Shown piece by piece: positions 52,580-61,837 of a stretch of DNA of 64,000 bases. The DNA lies in NCBI RefSeq assembly GCF_026651875.1, contig NZ_CP104067.1, forward strand, positions 2,046,001 to 2,110,000. The letters run 5' to 3'. Made by a program: the position numbers and the translations under genes. Source of the DNA: Alicyclobacillus fastidiosus. Its GTDB lineage: Bacteria; Bacillota; Bacilli; Alicyclobacillales; Alicyclobacillaceae. Under the pieces are notes generated by a model, which saw nothing but the letters and a program-made list of their open reading frames with translations, did no database searches and was not told the DNA's origin. Within the stretch, counting starts at the first letter, position 1; each line of letters starts with the position of its first letter.

Positions 52580-52986
52580 CGTGCCATGCCCCCACTTCTG
52601 CGCTCGTACCAGCTCATTTGAAACTGGGCAACGCGGTAGCCAACATACGAGAGGAGGAGACCTCCGATGACGGACAGGAGAATGTAGCCGAGCGATTGCA
52701 GGACTTGTCCATTTTGATAGAGCTTCCAGGCGTCGACCGTGAACGTGGAGAAAGTCGTGAATGCCCCGATAAGACCTGTCCCAATCGCGAGACGGACGTT
52801 TGGATGAATGGGCAATGCGACCGACGACACGGTGTTGAGCCAGCCGAGCACCAGACACCCGGACCAATTTGTAAGCAAGGTCGCGATGTTCAGTCCATTC
52901 CACGTCCCCAACCACTCACTGACGCCATAACGCAGGATGGCGCCAAAAAAACCACCGATTGCCACGGCGAAATAGGCCATTGTCAT
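52576..52986 (-). CDS. crcB: Fluoride channel subunit Fluc/CrcB (first of a pair)
   Basis: 136 residues from ATG 52986, with GGAAGGAGG upstream; longer in-frame starts have no ribosome site. Motifs are 'GGFFGAILRYGVSEWLG', 'ATLLTNWSGCLVLGWL' (pore Asn) and 'GLIGAFTTFSTFTVDAWKLY'. The C-terminus is more basic than in the partner (YERRSGGMAR), which fits opposite insertion of the two subunits. The stop is coupled to the next crcB (GTGA). I looked for a fluoride riboswitch upstream and did not find one. Confidence 0.9.
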   Translation of the reverse strand: MTMAYFAVAIGGFFGAILRYGVSEWLGTWNGLNIATLLTNWSGCLVLGWLNTVSSVALPIHPNVRLAIGTGLIGAFTTFSTFTVDAWKLYQNGQVLQSLGYILLSVIGGLLLSYVGYRVAQFQMSWYERRSGGMAR

Positions 52987-53186
52987 GAGGCCTCCTTCCT
53001 CTTGCGCCGAACCCGAAGCGGCGATGTACACAGGCGCGACGACGGCCTGTCCAAAGGTTTCCTCAAGTATAGAGAAGTGACGAGATGGTCGTAAAGGGCT
53101 GTGAGGAGAATGCCGGAGCCATTGCTTAATAAGAGGGGGTTTTTTCCGAACCTTGCGGGGAATCTTACGCATAGTCTCGGGACGGG

Positions 53187-54026
53187 GTGCGCCGTGCGAG
53201 GAGTGCTTCACGAAGAGCCATTTCGGATTTGCCCTTTGAGGAGGAAGCAGAACTGAGAAACAGATATGTGCAATTGCCGGGCGGGGATTATGTGCTGTAC
53301 GCGCCTCGCGTCATCAGAGGATGTCGACAAGCCAGCGCCGAGGTACCGTTTTACGTCAGCGCGTCCGACTTAGAGCGGGTGGCAGCATGGGATGGGACCT
53401 GGACGGCCAACTGGAGCCGATCCGGCACCTTGCCATCCATCGCGGGTTGTTCCGGCGAGATGGAGGTTACAGGCACCATGAGGCGCAGGGGCGTGAAACT
53501 CCATCGCTGGATTTACGAGGGTCGCAACGGGACTGTACCTGCTGGTTTCGTCTTGAGTTACTGGAACCACAACCCCGTGGACAACCGTTGGGACAATTTG
53601 CGCTTGTCCCCTTCGCGTGAGACAGGGCGGCGGGAGAAGCATGAGAAACCGGCGTTTGATGCGAGTGGTTTGACAGTTACAGGCATTCAACAGGAGGGAC
53701 AGCGCAAACGGGATTTGTTTGGCGAAACGGCGTACTTCGGCAGCATTTTGCTCGTCCGCTACCGACCTCACGCGCCGACGGAATCCGTCGATGAGCGACT
53801 GTACATGGAGTGGGATTATCGTATCGCGCACATGCTTCTCATCGAGGAACGGCCACGTCAGGAAATATACAACCAACTGATCACGCTCAAGATGACGCGC
53901 GAACAAATTGACGGCGCGGGGCTCCACATGGAGTCGTATGACGAGTTAAAGCCGAAAATCGACTTGCATCTCAAGCGCATCCTCCAGCGCCTCTGGTGGA
54001 CGCCCACTTTTCTCGATCCCGCCTGA
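53187..54026 (+). CDS. HNH_3-like protein with an altered active site
   Basis: 279 residues from GTG 53187. A later start is possible: GAGGAGG at 53239-53245 would best serve a non-standard start near 53254. The centre resembles HNH_3 homing-type endonucleases: 'VKLHRWIYEGRNGTVPAGFV' and then 'NHNPVDNRWDNLRLSPSRE'. In the family, the stretch after 'ipegfvV' reads HxNGxxxDNRxxNL. Here it reads LSYWNHNPVDNRWDNL, so the first catalytic histidine seems displaced or lost. The C-terminal part (180-279) is unrelated to known domains. No mobile-element context is visible. It may be a domesticated DNA-binding protein. Confidence 0.6.
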   Translation: MRRARSASRRAISDLPFEEEAELRNRYVQLPGGDYVLYAPRVIRGCRQASAEVPFYVSASDLERVAAWDGTWTANWSRSGTLPSIAGCSGEMEVTGTMRRRGVKLHRWIYEGRNGTVPAGFVLSYWNHNPVDNRWDNLRLSPSRETGRREKHEKPAFDASGLTVTGIQQEGQRKRDLFGETAYFGSILLVRYRPHAPTESVDERLYMEWDYRIAHMLLIEERPRQEIYNQLITLKMTREQIDGAGLHMESYDELKPKIDLHLKRILQRLWWTPTFLDPA

Positions 54027-54237
54027 CTGTCACAATTTCTCGGACAGTCAAGGCAGGTACGAAAGTCGGGCGACACGAGCGCTCCCCGGCCGTTTGGTGC
54101 ACCCCCTAGACCACGATTTCCCGCGACCGGATAAATGAGGCGCCGCGTGATTGCATATACTGTGAACAACTTGTACTGGTTGTCCGACGTCCGAAGCATC
54201 CAGCGGACAGCCGATGGTCTGTGGAGGAGGTCGCACC

Positions 54238-55302
54238 ATGTGGCCCACGAGCCGTTATTTTCGGGCGACGCTGTCCATTTTTTTGACGTTGCTGTGCATT
54301 TATTTAATCGGGCTCCTACGCGGTTTCTTCTCGGATATCTGGGCGGTATTGAGCGCGGTCATCTACCCGTTTCTAGCGTCGCTCATCGTGAGTTACGTCC
54401 TCCAGCCACTCGTCGAATTGCTCGCGCGCCGTCGCGTTCCGCGGGGTGCCGCCATTCTCCTGATCTATTTTACGTTTGTGCTGCTCGTGGTCGTCGCTGT
54501 GCTCAATGCGGTCCCTGTCATTACGAAACAGGTGACGCAGTTGGTGGCCAACATGCCGGGGATGGTCGTGCAGGTGAACCACTGGATCGACATGGTTAAC
54601 GCACACAAACAGTATTTGCCCGACACGGTGCGCATCGGCGTGGAAAACGCTCTGAACCAAGTGGAGCGCAACTTGACACAATCGGTATCGGGCGTATTTT
54701 CCTTTATTTCGGGCGCCGTGAACATCGCCTTCATCGCCGCATTGGTGCCGTTTTTGGTGTTCTACATGCTCAAGGATGGCCGGTCTATCGGCCGCGACGC
54801 CGTGCGGTTGGTACCGAAGGCGCGGCGGGAGCAGATGCAAGAATTGATGGTCAGCGTGGACCACACGCTAGGGAGCTACATCCGAGGGCAGTTTCTCGTG
54901 ATGCTGGCACTCGGCGTCTTGGCCTTCGCCGGCTATTTGATCGTGGGCATGCCGTACGCTCTTCTGTTGGCTATCTTTTTGGCGTTTGCTGACATCATAC
55001 CGTACTTGGGGCCGTTTATTGGGGCGGCTCCAGCGGTGTTCTTGGCGATGACGGTCAGCCCTGCCATGGTCATCAAGGTGCTGATTGTCAACGTCATCGT
55101 GCAGCAGTGTGAAGGAAATCTCATCTCACCGCAGATCATGGGGAGGACGCTCAAGTTGCACCCAATGGCCATTGTCGCCGCCCTGCTCGTCGGCGGGGAA
55201 CTTGGCGGACTGCTCGGACTCATTGTGGCGATTCCCTTGCTCGCGGTGCTGAAAGTGGTGTGGGTCAACATTCAAGAGGAGCGGCACAAATCGCAGACCT
55301 GA
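54238..55302 (+). CDS. AI-2E family (UPF0118) transporter, YrrI-like
   Basis: 354 residues from ATG 54238, preceded by GGAGGAGGT; an in-frame start 8 codons earlier overlaps the ribosome site. About seven or eight hydrophobic segments are present. Signature stretches are 'YPFLASLIVSYVLQPLVELL', 'GSYIRGQFLVMLALGVLAF' and 'DIIPYLGPFIGAAPAVFLAM'. Near the end is 'ISPQIMGRTLKLHPMAIVAA'. Some members act as sodium/proton antiporters and one was linked to autoinducer-2 export. B. subtilis yrrI lies upstream of alaS as here, so the position is conserved. It has its own transcript, since alaS carries a promoter and T-box. Confidence 0.88.
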   Translation: MWPTSRYFRATLSIFLTLLCIYLIGLLRGFFSDIWAVLSAVIYPFLASLIVSYVLQPLVELLARRRVPRGAAILLIYFTFVLLVVVAVLNAVPVITKQVTQLVANMPGMVVQVNHWIDMVNAHKQYLPDTVRIGVENALNQVERNLTQSVSGVFSFISGAVNIAFIAALVPFLVFYMLKDGRSIGRDAVRLVPKARREQMQELMVSVDHTLGSYIRGQFLVMLALGVLAFAGYLIVGMPYALLLAIFLAFADIIPYLGPFIGAAPAVFLAMTVSPAMVIKVLIVNVIVQQCEGNLISPQIMGRTLKLHPMAIVAALLVGGELGGLLGLIVAIPLLAVLKVVWVNIQEERHKSQT

Positions 55303-55343
55303 GCAGTCAGGTCGCCCGTTTGTTCGAAAATCCGCGCATGGAT

Positions 55344-55373
55344 TTGACAGTCTTCTCGCGAAACCGATAAAAT
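55344..55373 (+). promoter_or_regulatory. Sigma-A promoter of alaS
   Basis: TTGACA (55344-55349) and TAAAAT (55368-55373) are spaced by 18 bases. The predicted start near 55381 is at the 5' edge of the T-box leader. Confidence 0.75.
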
Positions 55374-55380
55374 ACAGGCA

Positions 55381-55625
55381 CGAATGAAAGCGATGCGGAA
55401 AACGAGTACGTCGATTCTACTTTGTTCAGAGAGGGTGCCCTTGGCTGAGAGGCATCTCAAGGTGGGCGGCCGAAGCTACTTTCCAAGCGCGTGACAAAAC
55501 CACGCCGGGGTTCGCCCGTTACTGCGATTGTGAGGGACAGCGTCTCGATAGCTTCGACGCTGTAACCAGGGTGGTACCGCGAGCACAACTCTCGTCCCTG
55601 TCGGGATGAGGGTTTTTTTGTGTTT
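55381..55625 (+). promoter_or_regulatory. T-box leader of alaS
   Basis: The T-box GGGTGGTACCGCG lies at 55569-55581. The terminator (CTCTCGTCCC with GGGATGAGGG, 55590-55612) ends in seven T. Stem I carries AGTA (55405) and GAGA (55446) elements and the specifier GCT (Ala) at 55475-55477 in CCGAAGCTACTT. Uncharged tRNA-Ala would stabilise the antiterminator and raise alaS expression. Confidence 0.92.
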
Positions 55626-55648
55626 ATCGCAATAAGGAGGACATTGAC

Positions 55649-58291
55649 GTGAAGCCTTTATCTGGTCAACAAATTCGCCGGCTGTATAAGGAGTTTTTCG
55701 CCGAGCGTGGGCACAGCATCTTCCCCAGTGCGAGCTTGGTGCCGCACGACGATCCGACGCTGCTCTGGATCAACGCCGGTATGGCGCCGCTCAAACCTTA
55801 CTTCGACGGCCGTGAGATCCCTGAGAACCCGCGGATTGTCAACTCACAAAAGTGTATCCGCACCAACGACATCGAGGAAGTGGGTCAAACCGCAAGGCAC
55901 CAGACGTTCTTCGAGATGCTCGGCAACTTTTCGTTTGGCGATTACTTTAAACAGGAAGCCATCACCTGGGCGTGGGCGTTTCTGACGGAAGTTTTGGAGC
56001 TCGATGGAACGCGACTGTCTGTCACCATCCACGAAAATGACGACGAGGCGTTCGACATCTGGCACAATCGCGTCGGACTGCCAGAAAACCGAATCTATCG
56101 CGGGTCGGAAGACAACTTTTGGGAGATCGGTGAAGGTCCATGCGGTCCGTGCTCGGAGATCTTTTACGATCGCGGTGAACAATTTGGTTGTGGCGCGAGC
56201 GACTGCCAGCCAGGCTGCGATTGTGACCGGTTCCTCGAGATTTGGAACCTCGTGTTTACGCAGTACAACAAGGGTGCCGATGGGGAATACACGCCCTTGC
56301 CGAAGAAGAACATCGATACGGGCAGCGGTCTTGAGCGCCTAGCCTCCGTCCTTCAGGACGTTCCAAACAATTTCGAGACGGATTTGTTCCGACCGATTAT
56401 CGATAAGACCGGTGAAATTTCCGGGAGAGCATACAAAGAGCGCTCGGAAGACGACGTGCACTTCAAAATTGTCGCGGACCACCTGCGCACGGTGGCGTTT
56501 GCCATCGGCGATGGCGTGCTTCCAGGCAACGAGGGCCGCAGTTACATCATCCGTCGCCTATTGCGCCGTGCAGTCCGCAGCGGCCGTCGCCTAGGCATCG
56601 AAAAGCCGTTCATGTATCGGCTCGTCGACGTGGTGGACGAGGTCATGGGTGCAGACTATCCAGAGATCCGCGAGAAGCGGGAATTGATTTCTCGCGTCAT
56701 CAAAACCGAAGAAGAGCGGTTCCACGAGACGTTGACCGAAGGGGAAGCGCTGCTCGCCGACCGTATAGCGGCTCTGAAGGACAAAGGGGAGACCGTTATC
56801 TCTGGAGCGGACGCTTTCAAACTGTACGACACGTACGGTTTTCCGATCGACTTGACGATTGAAATCGCCAGTGAGTCAGGTTTCACCGTGAATCGCGAGG
56901 GGTTCGACAAGGAACTCGAACAACAGCGGGAGCGCGCGCGGGCGGCTCGTCAGACCATCGAGGGGATGAGTAGTCAACGTGGTGTGCTGGAGGCGTTTAC
57001 GACCCCATCGACGTTTGTCGGCTATGGGCAGTTGACCACGGACGCACAGATCATCGGGTTGGTTCGAGATGGCGACTGGATTGACGGCGCTGGCGTAGGC
57101 GACGAGGTTCAACTGATTCTGGACACGACGCCGTTTTACGCAGAGAGTGGCGGTCAGGTCGCGGATAAAGGGGAACTGGTCGGACCGATGGGGCGAGCGG
57201 ACGTACTCGAGGTGAAAAAGGCTCCGCACGGCCAAACCGTCCATACGGTGCGGGTCGTCGACGGGACGTTGCACACGAACGACACCGTGCGCGCCACAGT
57301 CGATGGTTCGCTTCGCAAGGACACCATCAAGAACCACACGGCCACGCACTTGTTGCACAAGGCCTTGCGGGAAGTGCTAGGCACACACGTGGCACAGGCA
57401 GGATCGCTGGTCGAGCCGGATCGACTGAGGTTCGACTTCTCGCACTTTGGCCCGCTCACAGACGAGGAGCTTCGCGATGTGGAGCAGCGCGTGAACGCGG
57501 CGATTTGGCGCGATTACGAAGTGGCCATTGAAGAGATGGACATCGATGCGGCTAAGGCCTTGGGGGCGATGGCGCTGTTCGGTGAGAAGTACGGTCAGCG
57601 CGTGCGCGTCGTGCAGGCTGGCGACTATAGCATCGAGCTCTGTGGCGGATGTCACGTCGAACGGACTGGCCTCATTGGCCAATTCCTGATTGTGTCGGAG
57701 ACGGGCATCGGCTCTGGAACGCGCCGAATTGAGGCGGTGACCGGTCGTCACGCCTACGCACGCGTGACAGAGAAGCAAGGGGTTATCGACCGCGCGGCAG
57801 AGTTGTTAAAGGCCAATGAGGCAAACCTGGTCGATCGGATTCAGAAGACACTGGACGATATAAAACAGCTCGAGCGCGAACTCGATTCCGCGAAGGCGCG
57901 GTTAAACCACGCCCGGGTCGGAGAGTTGAAAGACCGCGTAGAGATGATTGCCGGCGTCCCGGTCACGCGTGCGGCGTTGTCCGACGTGGACATGGATGGC
58001 TTGCGTCAACTGGCCGATGAATTGCGGGCCGACAAGTCTTCGTACATTGTTGTGCTAGGTTCGGTGCACAATGAAAGAGTGCAATTTGTGGCAGCAGTCT
58101 CGAAAGACCTGCAAGGGCGCGGGTTTCATGCAGGGCAAATCGTCAAGGCCATAGCCGCTGTAGCGGGTGGCGGCGGTGGCGGCCGTCCAGATATGGCACA
58201 AGCAGGTGCAAAGGACCCTGATAAACTGCAGGCGGCGATCGAAAAAATTGAGGAGATTGTCACGTCTGTCGCAGGAAACTCGGGGGTTTAA
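55649..58291 (+). CDS. alaS: Alanyl-tRNA synthetase
   Basis: 880 residues, GTG 55649 with AAGGAGG 8 bases upstream. The class II aminoacylation domain covers 1-360 ('[17 protein letters not shown]'-type start, motif 2 '[18 protein letters not shown]', motif 3 '[17 protein letters not shown]'). The editing domain has the zinc motif '[16 protein letters not shown]' with the partner '[10 protein letters not shown]' near residue 665. The C-Ala domain ends with a Gly-rich linker '[20 protein letters not shown]'. It charges tRNA-Ala and hydrolyses mischarged Ser- or Gly-tRNA. ireB, yqgF and mltG follow in the order found in bacilli. Confidence 0.97.
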   Translation: MKPLSGQQIRRLYKEFFAERGHSIFPSASLVPHDDPTLLWINAGMAPLKPYFDGREIPENPRIVNSQKCIRTNDIEEVGQTARHQTFFEMLGNFSFGDYFKQEAITWAWAFLTEVLELDGTRLSVTIHENDDEAFDIWHNRVGLPENRIYRGSEDNFWEIGEGPCGPCSEIFYDRGEQFGCGASDCQPGCDCDRFLEIWNLVFTQYNKGADGEYTPLPKKNIDTGSGLERLASVLQDVPNNFETDLFRPIIDKTGEISGRAYKERSEDDVHFKIVADHLRTVAFAIGDGVLPGNEGRSYIIRRLLRRAVRSGRRLGIEKPFMYRLVDVVDEVMGADYPEIREKRELISRVIKTEEERFHETLTEGEALLADRIAALKDKGETVISGADAFKLYDTYGFPIDLTIEIASESGFTVNREGFDKELEQQRERARAARQTIEGMSSQRGVLEAFTTPSTFVGYGQLTTDAQIIGLVRDGDWIDGAGVGDEVQLILDTTPFYAESGGQVADKGELVGPMGRADVLEVKKAPHGQTVHTVRVVDGTLHTNDTVRATVDGSLRKDTIKNHTATHLLHKALREVLGTHVAQAGSLVEPDRLRFDFSHFGPLTDEELRDVEQRVNAAIWRDYEVAIEEMDIDAAKALGAMALFGEKYGQRVRVVQAGDYSIELCGGCHVERTGLIGQFLIVSETGIGSGTRRIEAVTGRHAYARVTEKQGVIDRAAELLKANEANLVDRIQKTLDDIKQLERELDSAKARLNHARVGELKDRVEMIAGVPVTRAALSDVDMDGLRQLADELRADKSSYIVVLGSVHNERVQFVAAVSKDLQGRGFHAGQIVKAIAAVAGGGGGGRPDMAQAGAKDPDKLQAAIEKIEEIVTSVAGNSGV

Positions 58292-58350
58292 AGAGAAGAA
58301 GGACAATCGGAAGTATAGCGTCCTTTGACGCACTAGCGAGGTGGCGCACT

Positions 58351-58629
58351 TTGACCAGCCGCGATTTTGACAAGACGATGCGGTTTGAGACAAAATCTGA
58401 GAACGCCGAGGCGCGCCAAGCATTTCAGGTAGCATATCGCGCGCTGAAGGAAAAAGGGTACAATCCGATTTACCAAATCGCAGGGTATCTCATCTCTGGG
58501 GACCCGGCGTACATCACGAGCCATCTTGATGCGCGCAATACCATCCGACGGATTGAGCGCGACGACTTGATTGAAGAACTCGTGCGCGCTTACGCCGCAC
58601 TCCATGGCGATGCGGATACTAGCAGTTGA
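58351..58629 (+). CDS. ireB: IreB-family regulatory phosphoprotein (UPF0297, YrzL)
   Basis: 92 residues from TTG 58351 with GAGGTGG upstream. The family pattern is intact: '[20 protein letters not shown]' with the Thr-containing N-terminus, '[20 protein letters not shown]' and '[20 protein letters not shown]'. In Enterococcus IreB is phosphorylated by the Ser/Thr kinase IreK and modulates cell-wall stress and cephalosporin resistance. The gene order alaS-ireB-yqgF-mltG is conserved. The end overlaps the yqgF start, so the genes are coupled. Confidence 0.93.
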   Translation: MTSRDFDKTMRFETKSENAEARQAFQVAYRALKEKGYNPIYQIAGYLISGDPAYITSHLDARNTIRRIERDDLIEELVRAYAALHGDADTSS

Positions 58630-59023
58630 TTACGGAGAGCGCCGAGTGGGCTTGGCGCTCTCAGATCCGATGGGCTTTTTGGCGAGTGCGCTCAAGGTGA
58701 TTCAGCGGCAATCGGACAAGCAAGTGGCCGCAGACATCCAGTCGGTTGTGCGCGAGTACGAAGTCGACCACATCGTGCTCGGCCACCCCATCACCTTGGC
58801 GGGGGAAGTCGGAAAAAAGGCACAGCACGTGGAGCGATTTCGGGCCCTCTTGGCCAACCTGGTCAGCGTACCGGTGGAGTTGTTTGACGAGCGGCTGACC
58901 ACGGTGAGTGCGCAGCGTGTACTCCTCGAGGCCGATGTCAGTCGAAAGAAGCGCAAGGAAGTCGTGGATGCCGTTGCGGCAACCATTCTTCTACAACACT
59001 ATCTCGACGCGAAGTCGCACTGA
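58610..59023 (+). CDS. yqgF: Pre-16S rRNA nuclease YqgF / RuvX
   Basis: 137 residues from ATG 58610, overlapping ireB by 20 bases; ATG 58604 is an equal alternative. The RNase H-like fold is visible: '[17 protein letters not shown]' with the first catalytic Asp, '[20 protein letters not shown]', '[20 protein letters not shown]' with the Glu, and '[16 protein letters not shown]' with the last Asp. It trims the 5' end of 16S rRNA precursor in other bacteria. Translation probably depends on coupling with ireB, as no separate ribosome site is seen. Confidence 0.93.
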   Translation: MRILAVDYGERRVGLALSDPMGFLASALKVIQRQSDKQVAADIQSVVREYEVDHIVLGHPITLAGEVGKKAQHVERFRALLANLVSVPVELFDERLTTVSAQRVLLEADVSRKKRKEVVDAVAATILLQHYLDAKSH

Positions 59024-59090
59024 GCCGCATTGGCTCGGTGCGACCGCTTTGTACGGGGTAAACCCGTCCTTACGCGGGAGGCGAAACAAT

Positions 59091-60167
59091 CTGGGAAACA
59101 GCAACAAAAGAAGTCGCAAGTTGACCACAGTCGCCATCAGTATTGTCATTTGTGCTGTGGTCGTCGTCATCGGCGCGTTCATCTGGTATCAGCGGGCCTT
59201 ATCGCCCGTCTCCAGCCAGTCGAAGACGCAGGATGTAGTCGTGTCACGCGGTGAATCCGCGCGGGAAGTCGCCGATGATCTCCGTCAAAAGGGACTGATC
59301 CGCAGTCAGACTGCGTTTCTATATTTCTATCGTGGACATCATGGCGTATCGGGTATTCAGGCCGGTAAATACGCACTGGCACCGGATATGAAACCGTCGC
59401 AAATCCTGGCTGTTTTGACCCACGGAGAAGTGGTATCCGACGCCATCAGCGTGACCATTCCGGAAGGGTACAACGTTCAGGACATCGCCACCAAGTTGCA
59501 GGAGCAGGGAATCTGTAGTTCGTCCGCTTTCCTCAACGCCGTTCGCGGCGGATCGTTTAAGGAACCGTTTCTGGCTCAGTTGGCCGATCGAAAAGGCGTT
59601 CGTTATCGGTTGGAGGGATTTCTGTTCCCGGACACCTATCAATTTCAACCAAACGAGCCTGCTGCAGATGTGGTCAACGAGATGCTTCAGGACTTTCAGG
59701 ACCGCGTCTTGACATCCTCGAATGTGGCTCTGATGAAAGCTGATCACCTGTCGCTGAACCAGTTGATCACGGAAGCTTCGCTGGTGGAAAATGAAGCGCA
59801 GGTCAATCAGGAGCGGCCGCTCATCGCGAGCGTGATCGACAACCGTCTGAAGGCAGGCATGAAGCTGCAAATCGACTCGACAGTGGACTACGCACTCGGC
59901 CATCACGTGGATGTCGTAACCGACGCAGATCTAGTGGAGGCGAAAGGTCCATACAATACGTACCTCGTTGCTGGACTGCCGCCAGGCCCCATCGACAGCC
60001 CAGGTTTATTGAGCATCGAGGCCGTGTTGAAACCGGCGCACACCGACTATATGTACTATGTTGCAAAAGGCGATGGAAGTGGCGAACACTACTTCTCAAA
60101 GACGTATTCAGAGCAACTGCACAATGAGGCATTGCGGGCTGAGAATTTGCGAAAGGCGACCAAATAA
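59091..60167 (+). CDS. mltG: Endolytic murein transglycosylase MltG (YceG-like)
   Basis: About 358 residues. Start is uncertain. GGGAGGCG at 59076-59083 best serves CTG 59091, a rare start codon, while TTG 59121 lacks a site and TTG 59049 precedes it. A basic N-terminus leads to one membrane helix ('VAISIVICAVVVVIGAFIWY'). A LysM-like region ('VSRGESAREVADDLRQKGLI') and the YceG catalytic domain follow, with 'RLEGFLFPDTYQF' and 'LITEASLVENEAQVNQERPL', which holds the catalytic Glu. It cuts nascent glycan strands outside the membrane and so ends chain growth. A penicillin-binding protein gene follows. Confidence 0.92.
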   Translation: MGNSNKRSRKLTTVAISIVICAVVVVIGAFIWYQRALSPVSSQSKTQDVVVSRGESAREVADDLRQKGLIRSQTAFLYFYRGHHGVSGIQAGKYALAPDMKPSQILAVLTHGEVVSDAISVTIPEGYNVQDIATKLQEQGICSSSAFLNAVRGGSFKEPFLAQLADRKGVRYRLEGFLFPDTYQFQPNEPAADVVNEMLQDFQDRVLTSSNVALMKADHLSLNQLITEASLVENEAQVNQERPLIASVIDNRLKAGMKLQIDSTVDYALGHHVDVVTDADLVEAKGPYNTYLVAGLPPGPIDSPGLLSIEAVLKPAHTDYMYYVAKGDGSGEHYFSKTYSEQLHNEALRAENLRKATK

Positions 60168-60242
60168 GCAAAGCTCGACGTGCAATAGTCCAGTATATGG
60201 TGAACAGGCATGGGCAACCTACCCTTAAGGAGTATGGTAGCC

Positions 60243-61733
60243 GTGCACAATACGCAAGTGCGAGTGGGTCGTCTCATCACACTGTATATCCTGTTTGTGA
60301 TCATTGGCGCCGTCCTGTTAGGGCGGCTTTTTCTGTTGATGTTATTTCCACGTGTATCCGACACAGGCGATGGGCGAGTCGTGCGCGTGCCACGCTGGCA
60401 ACTCGACGAAGAGCACTTTCACCTGCAACTGACCAGTGATGCTCGTGGGTGGATAGAGTTTCAAAATGGCCACCGTTGGCTATCCCGGCGGCTGATAGGA
60501 CAGACGGGCGGGAAGCCTTTGTCGCCCGCTGTGGTGGCACCTGAAATCGTGGGTTCCATCGGCCTGCCGGACATCTGGCCGAGTCGCGACAAGGTGGTGG
60601 CGGAACAAGGCAGATCTGGGCTCGAATACACGTTTGATCCCATCTTGTCGGGGCGCCGCCCAGGGGTGACCGGCCACGTCGTCGCGGCTAAGGTTGCGAA
60701 CGGAACTGCGGTCCATGGCCTACCTGCTACCGCTTTCACTCTGACGCCCATCCGCGGCAAAAACGTCGTTACGACGATCGACGAATCGCGCCAACGTCTG
60801 GCCGAATCGCTGTTACAGAAAACGGGCGCCAGACACGCGAGCATCGTCAGCATTTCGCTGCGAAGTGACGACATCGGCGTTCTCGCGTCGGCGGACCACG
60901 AATCTAGCGATGCGCTGCGGGCTATCGCGCCCGGATCTATCTTTAAGCTGGTGACAGCCGCAGCGGCGCTCGAGACGCATACATATCTCTCGAACGCCCG
61001 CTTCACGTGCCGCGGGCTGATCCGCGTTCCTCATGTTGACATGCATTGCTGGCGCGTTCATGGCCAGTTGTCGCTGCGTGAGGCTATCGCACAATCCTGC
61101 GACGTCACGTTTGCGACGATTGGCATAAAGCTCGGACGAATGCCGATGCTGGTGCAGGCGCAGCGATTTGGCATCCTCGAGTCGGGCATAGCACCGTACG
61201 ACGGCCGCGAGGTCATCGCCAATGCCACTGCGGGCGCCGTGTACAAGCAGTCAGGAGCCGACTTGGGATTGCTGGCGAACACGGCTATCGGGCAGGAGGA
61301 CGTTCGGATGAGTCCCCTTCAGGGTGCCGTGCTCGCGGCCACCATCGCGATGGGTGGCGAACATCACCGCGCGAGGCTTGTCAAGGGGTTTACGGACGAC
61401 TCGGGGCGCTTTACACCGCTGTACCCAGACGCGCGCGACACGGTCGGCCTGCGGGCCTGTTCTGGTTTTACGGCATCCGTTCTTCGCGACGGCATGTGGG
61501 TGGCAGTCCACCGCAGAGAGGGGACAGCCTACGCGCTACACCGCTTTCCAATCGTGGCTAAAACCGGTACCGCTGAGTTGCCAAACGGGCACGTCAACGC
61601 CTGGCTCATCGGTTATCAGATGCACGAAGGCACGCCTGTTTCGGCCTTTTCCGTCTGTGTCGCCGATGAACCGAGCTGGCTTGCGCACAAGCACCTGTAT
61701 CAACTGGCCACTGCGTGGTTTAAGTCACTGTGA
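60243..61733 (+). CDS. Penicillin-binding transpeptidase, PbpI/YrrR-like (class B)
   Basis: 496 residues. AAGGAG at 60227-60232 is 10 bases from GTG 60243 but only 1 from ATG 60234, so GTG is preferred. One N-terminal membrane helix ('LYILFVIIGAVLLGRLFLL') is followed by a short pedestal region. The transpeptidase domain has 'IAPGSIFKLVTAAAA' (SxxK with the active Ser), 'SCD' ('AIAQSCDVTFATIGIKLG'; usual motif SxN) and 'VAKTGTAELPNGH' (KTG). Asp instead of Asn in the second motif is notable but found in some class B PBPs. It cross-links peptidoglycan outside the membrane. YrrR in B. subtilis lies in the same neighbourhood, which supports the homology. Confidence 0.87.
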   Translation: MHNTQVRVGRLITLYILFVIIGAVLLGRLFLLMLFPRVSDTGDGRVVRVPRWQLDEEHFHLQLTSDARGWIEFQNGHRWLSRRLIGQTGGKPLSPAVVAPEIVGSIGLPDIWPSRDKVVAEQGRSGLEYTFDPILSGRRPGVTGHVVAAKVANGTAVHGLPATAFTLTPIRGKNVVTTIDESRQRLAESLLQKTGARHASIVSISLRSDDIGVLASADHESSDALRAIAPGSIFKLVTAAAALETHTYLSNARFTCRGLIRVPHVDMHCWRVHGQLSLREAIAQSCDVTFATIGIKLGRMPMLVQAQRFGILESGIAPYDGREVIANATAGAVYKQSGADLGLLANTAIGQEDVRMSPLQGAVLAATIAMGGEHHRARLVKGFTDDSGRFTPLYPDARDTVGLRACSGFTASVLRDGMWVAVHRREGTAYALHRFPIVAKTGTAELPNGHVNAWLIGYQMHEGTPVSAFSVCVADEPSWLAHKHLYQLATAWFKSL

Positions 61734-61837
61734 GTCGCCCGCGCAAACCTATCGAACGATAGATGCGGGTTGGCACAAGTCTGGGCTAAGATAGGCACAC
61801 GGATAATAGGAAAGCCGTACAGGGGAAACGACATACC

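Noticed and set aside
52987-53110. Fluoride riboswitch upstream of the crcB pair
   Set aside because: I read the minus-strand leader for the crcB motif signatures (GGNGAUGG and CUGAUGRCUCCUAC-like ends) and did not find them. GAGGCCTC near the start is only the ribosome site region.
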